Shown: piece by piece, positions 35,830 to 36,551 of the stretch
Layout: each line of letters opens with the position of its first letter
Numbering within the stretch: the first letter of the stretch is position 1
Source: Pseudobdellovibrionaceae bacterium
Lineage (GTDB): Bacteria; Bdellovibrionota_B; Oligoflexia; Oligoflexales; Bog-1112
NCBI GenBank assembly: GCA_002711925.1
Contig: PASJ01000036.1
Span: 1-36,551 of the forward strand
DNA: 36,551 bases
Reading direction: 5' to 3'
The notes under the pieces: model-generated
Told to the model about the DNA's origin: nothing
Databases searched by the model: none
The model's input: the letters and a program-made list of their open reading frames with translations, nothing else
Program-made: the position numbers and the translations under genes

Positions 35830-36234
35830 ATGAGTAATGTTATACTATTTCCTAGTACTCTAAACACTCAACCTCAAGCAAGTCACAGCACTAACCCAAT
35901 ACCAAAGCCCTTCCACGAAGAAGAATCATCAGTACTCTCGACAAAAGCTGAAGATCAAAGCTTTTTGCTTATGCTCCTTCAATGGCCTTGTTTTGCTTCT
36001 TTTGATAAACATGTTCTTTTATACCAGCTTCTTGAAAAATATTATGATGATGAATTAAATATTTCCCAAGATTATGCCCTTGAGTATATGTTTCATATGA
36101 ATGATCCAAAATCTGCATTTGATGTTGCCAATGCTTTATATGCATGGAATGATGAAGACCGCAGTTTTTTCCTTTTAAGTTTAAATATTCATACTGATTT
36201 GATCAAGCAAGTAAAAAAAGAAGAACTTTCGTAA
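35830..36234 (+). CDS. Small cytosolic protein of unknown function
   Basis: A 134-residue protein with no signal peptide or membrane segment. The N-terminal 45 residues are polar and probably disordered (SNVILFPSTLNTQPQASHST). The rest looks helical and acidic: FLLMLLQWPCFASFDKHVLL, YQLLEKYYDDELNISQDYAL and the aromatic AFDVANALYAWNDEDRSFFL, reminiscent of short helical adaptor or regulatory proteins. AGGTGG at 35815-35820 precedes ATG 35830; an in-frame TTG at 35821 directly abuts that site and is less likely. The long gene-free leader suggests regulated expression. No family recognised. Confidence 0.65.
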   Translation: MSNVILFPSTLNTQPQASHSTNPIPKPFHEEESSVLSTKAEDQSFLLMLLQWPCFASFDKHVLLYQLLEKYYDDELNISQDYALEYMFHMNDPKSAFDVANALYAWNDEDRSFFLLSLNIHTDLIKQVKKEELS

Positions 36235-36256
36235 GAAAATCTTGAAAATTTCTTAC
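36231..36256. terminator. Terminator-like hairpin after the small cytosolic gene
   Basis: GTAAGAAA at 36231-36238, which contains the stop codon of the upstream gene, pairs perfectly with TTTCTTAC at 36249-36256 around a 10-base loop. It lies between convergent genes. There is no clear T tract right after it on the plus strand, so termination strength is uncertain. Confidence 0.4.
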
Positions 36257-36280
36257 GACCAAACTTGGGAAGTCATATTT

Positions 36281-36551
36281 TTAATGACATATATCGTTAA
36301 ACATACTCTCAATTCCTAAGTTAACTTGATCTATAGTTGACTCTCCATACATATAGGCAGGAGTTGTATATATTTTATAATTCATATCTTTTATAAAGCC
36401 ACCCTTCTCACAGGTGATATGCTTTGCTCCCCACTTTTCAACTATAGCAGAAGCATCACAGGTAGCCCCAAGAGTAATTTTTATACCTTTTTCTCCCAAA
36501 ACCTTTGCTAATAAAATGGGGGCAATACAAATTGCAGCAATACATTTTTTA
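36281..36551 (-). CDS. elbB: ElbB-type DJ-1/PfpI family glyoxalase (C-terminal part; N-terminus beyond window)
   Basis: The frame is open from the right edge to its stop at 36281-36283, giving the last 89 residues. The visible start KKCIAAICIAPILLAKVLG contains the nucleophile-elbow Cys of the DJ-1/PfpI fold in the order seen in ElbB (GAICIAPA-type), followed by ITLGATCDASAIVEKWGAKH, then YKIYTTPAYMYGESTIDQVN, matching the TTPAYM signature of ElbB/isoprenoid biosynthesis glyoxalase. E. coli ElbB has weak glyoxalase activity. The N-terminal half, with the catalytic Glu, is outside the window. It converges on the small unknown gene. Confidence 0.82.
   Translation of the reverse strand, partial: KKCIAAICIAPILLAKVLGEKGIKITLGATCDASAIVEKWGAKHITCEKGGFIKDMNYKIYTTPAYMYGESTIDQVNLGIESMFNDICH

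Overview
The window comes from the chromosome of a low-GC, Gram-negative bacterium. Lipid A synthesis (lpxD), a TonB-dependent receptor, several lipoproteins and many Sec signal peptides show an outer membrane. Paired PilT-type ATPases, secreted von Willebrand A proteins, GAF-GAF-GGDEF signalling and many lineage-specific secreted proteins fit Bdellovibrionota (Bacteriovoracia/Oligoflexia-like) or a related former deltaproteobacterial lineage. That placement is inference; no rRNA gene is present to confirm it. I saw no tRNA, rRNA, CRISPR array, prophage, transposase or integrase.

Layout. 1-1315 (-): 5'-terminal part of a lipoprotein gene with a collagen-like Gly-X-Y tract followed by Cys-rich repeats. 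1576-3984 (+): two twitching-motility ATPases (pilT, pilU-like). Convergent to them, 3989-4807 (-) encodes an unusual protein that looks like a PilT N-terminal domain joined to a receiver-like domain, downstream of rpmE2 (zinc-independent L31). 5381-7405 (+): tandemly duplicated secreted VWA proteins, then a PhoB-type regulator. 8314-10756: a PlsC acyltransferase facing an alpha/beta hydrolase plus an OlsB-type N-acyltransferase, probably an ornithine- or other aminoacyl-lipid locus, separated by a strong bidirectional hairpin. 11000-12043 (+): an M14 metallopeptidase-like protein. 12075-16825 (-): a PhoR-type kinase (likely partner of the PhoB-type regulator), a P450 with an N-terminal signal/anchor, and aroA. 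17062-21600 (+): a secreted EEP-fold nuclease, a diguanylate cyclase and a secreted cyclophilin of eukaryotic divergent-loop type. 21605-24028 (-): an ApbE-like protein paired with a family-5 solute-binding protein. 24320-25744 (+): a sigma54 activator. 25778-32284 (-): a lipoprotein overlapping a TonB-dependent receptor, a large secreted protein with duplicated AbfB-like regions, and a DAACS symporter. 32438-36551: two further lipoproteins, lpxD, a 500-bp gene-free stretch with several inverted repeats, a small cytosolic protein and the C-terminal half of elbB.

How the genes relate. Three themes recur: surface and motility control (PilT pair plus hybrid protein, c-di-GMP synthesis), envelope lipid chemistry (aminolipid genes, lpxD, the PhoB/PhoR-like pair), and secreted or surface proteins (collagen-like lipoprotein, VWA pair, nuclease, cyclophilin, AbfB-like protein, TonB receptor). 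The best candidates for something undescribed are the PilT-N/receiver hybrid beside pilT-pilU, the duplicated AbfB-like protein, the signal-peptide-bearing P450 and the secreted plant-like cyclophilin. Start codons were chosen from Shine-Dalgarno sites where alternatives existed. Functional names rest on motif recognition, not on database searches.
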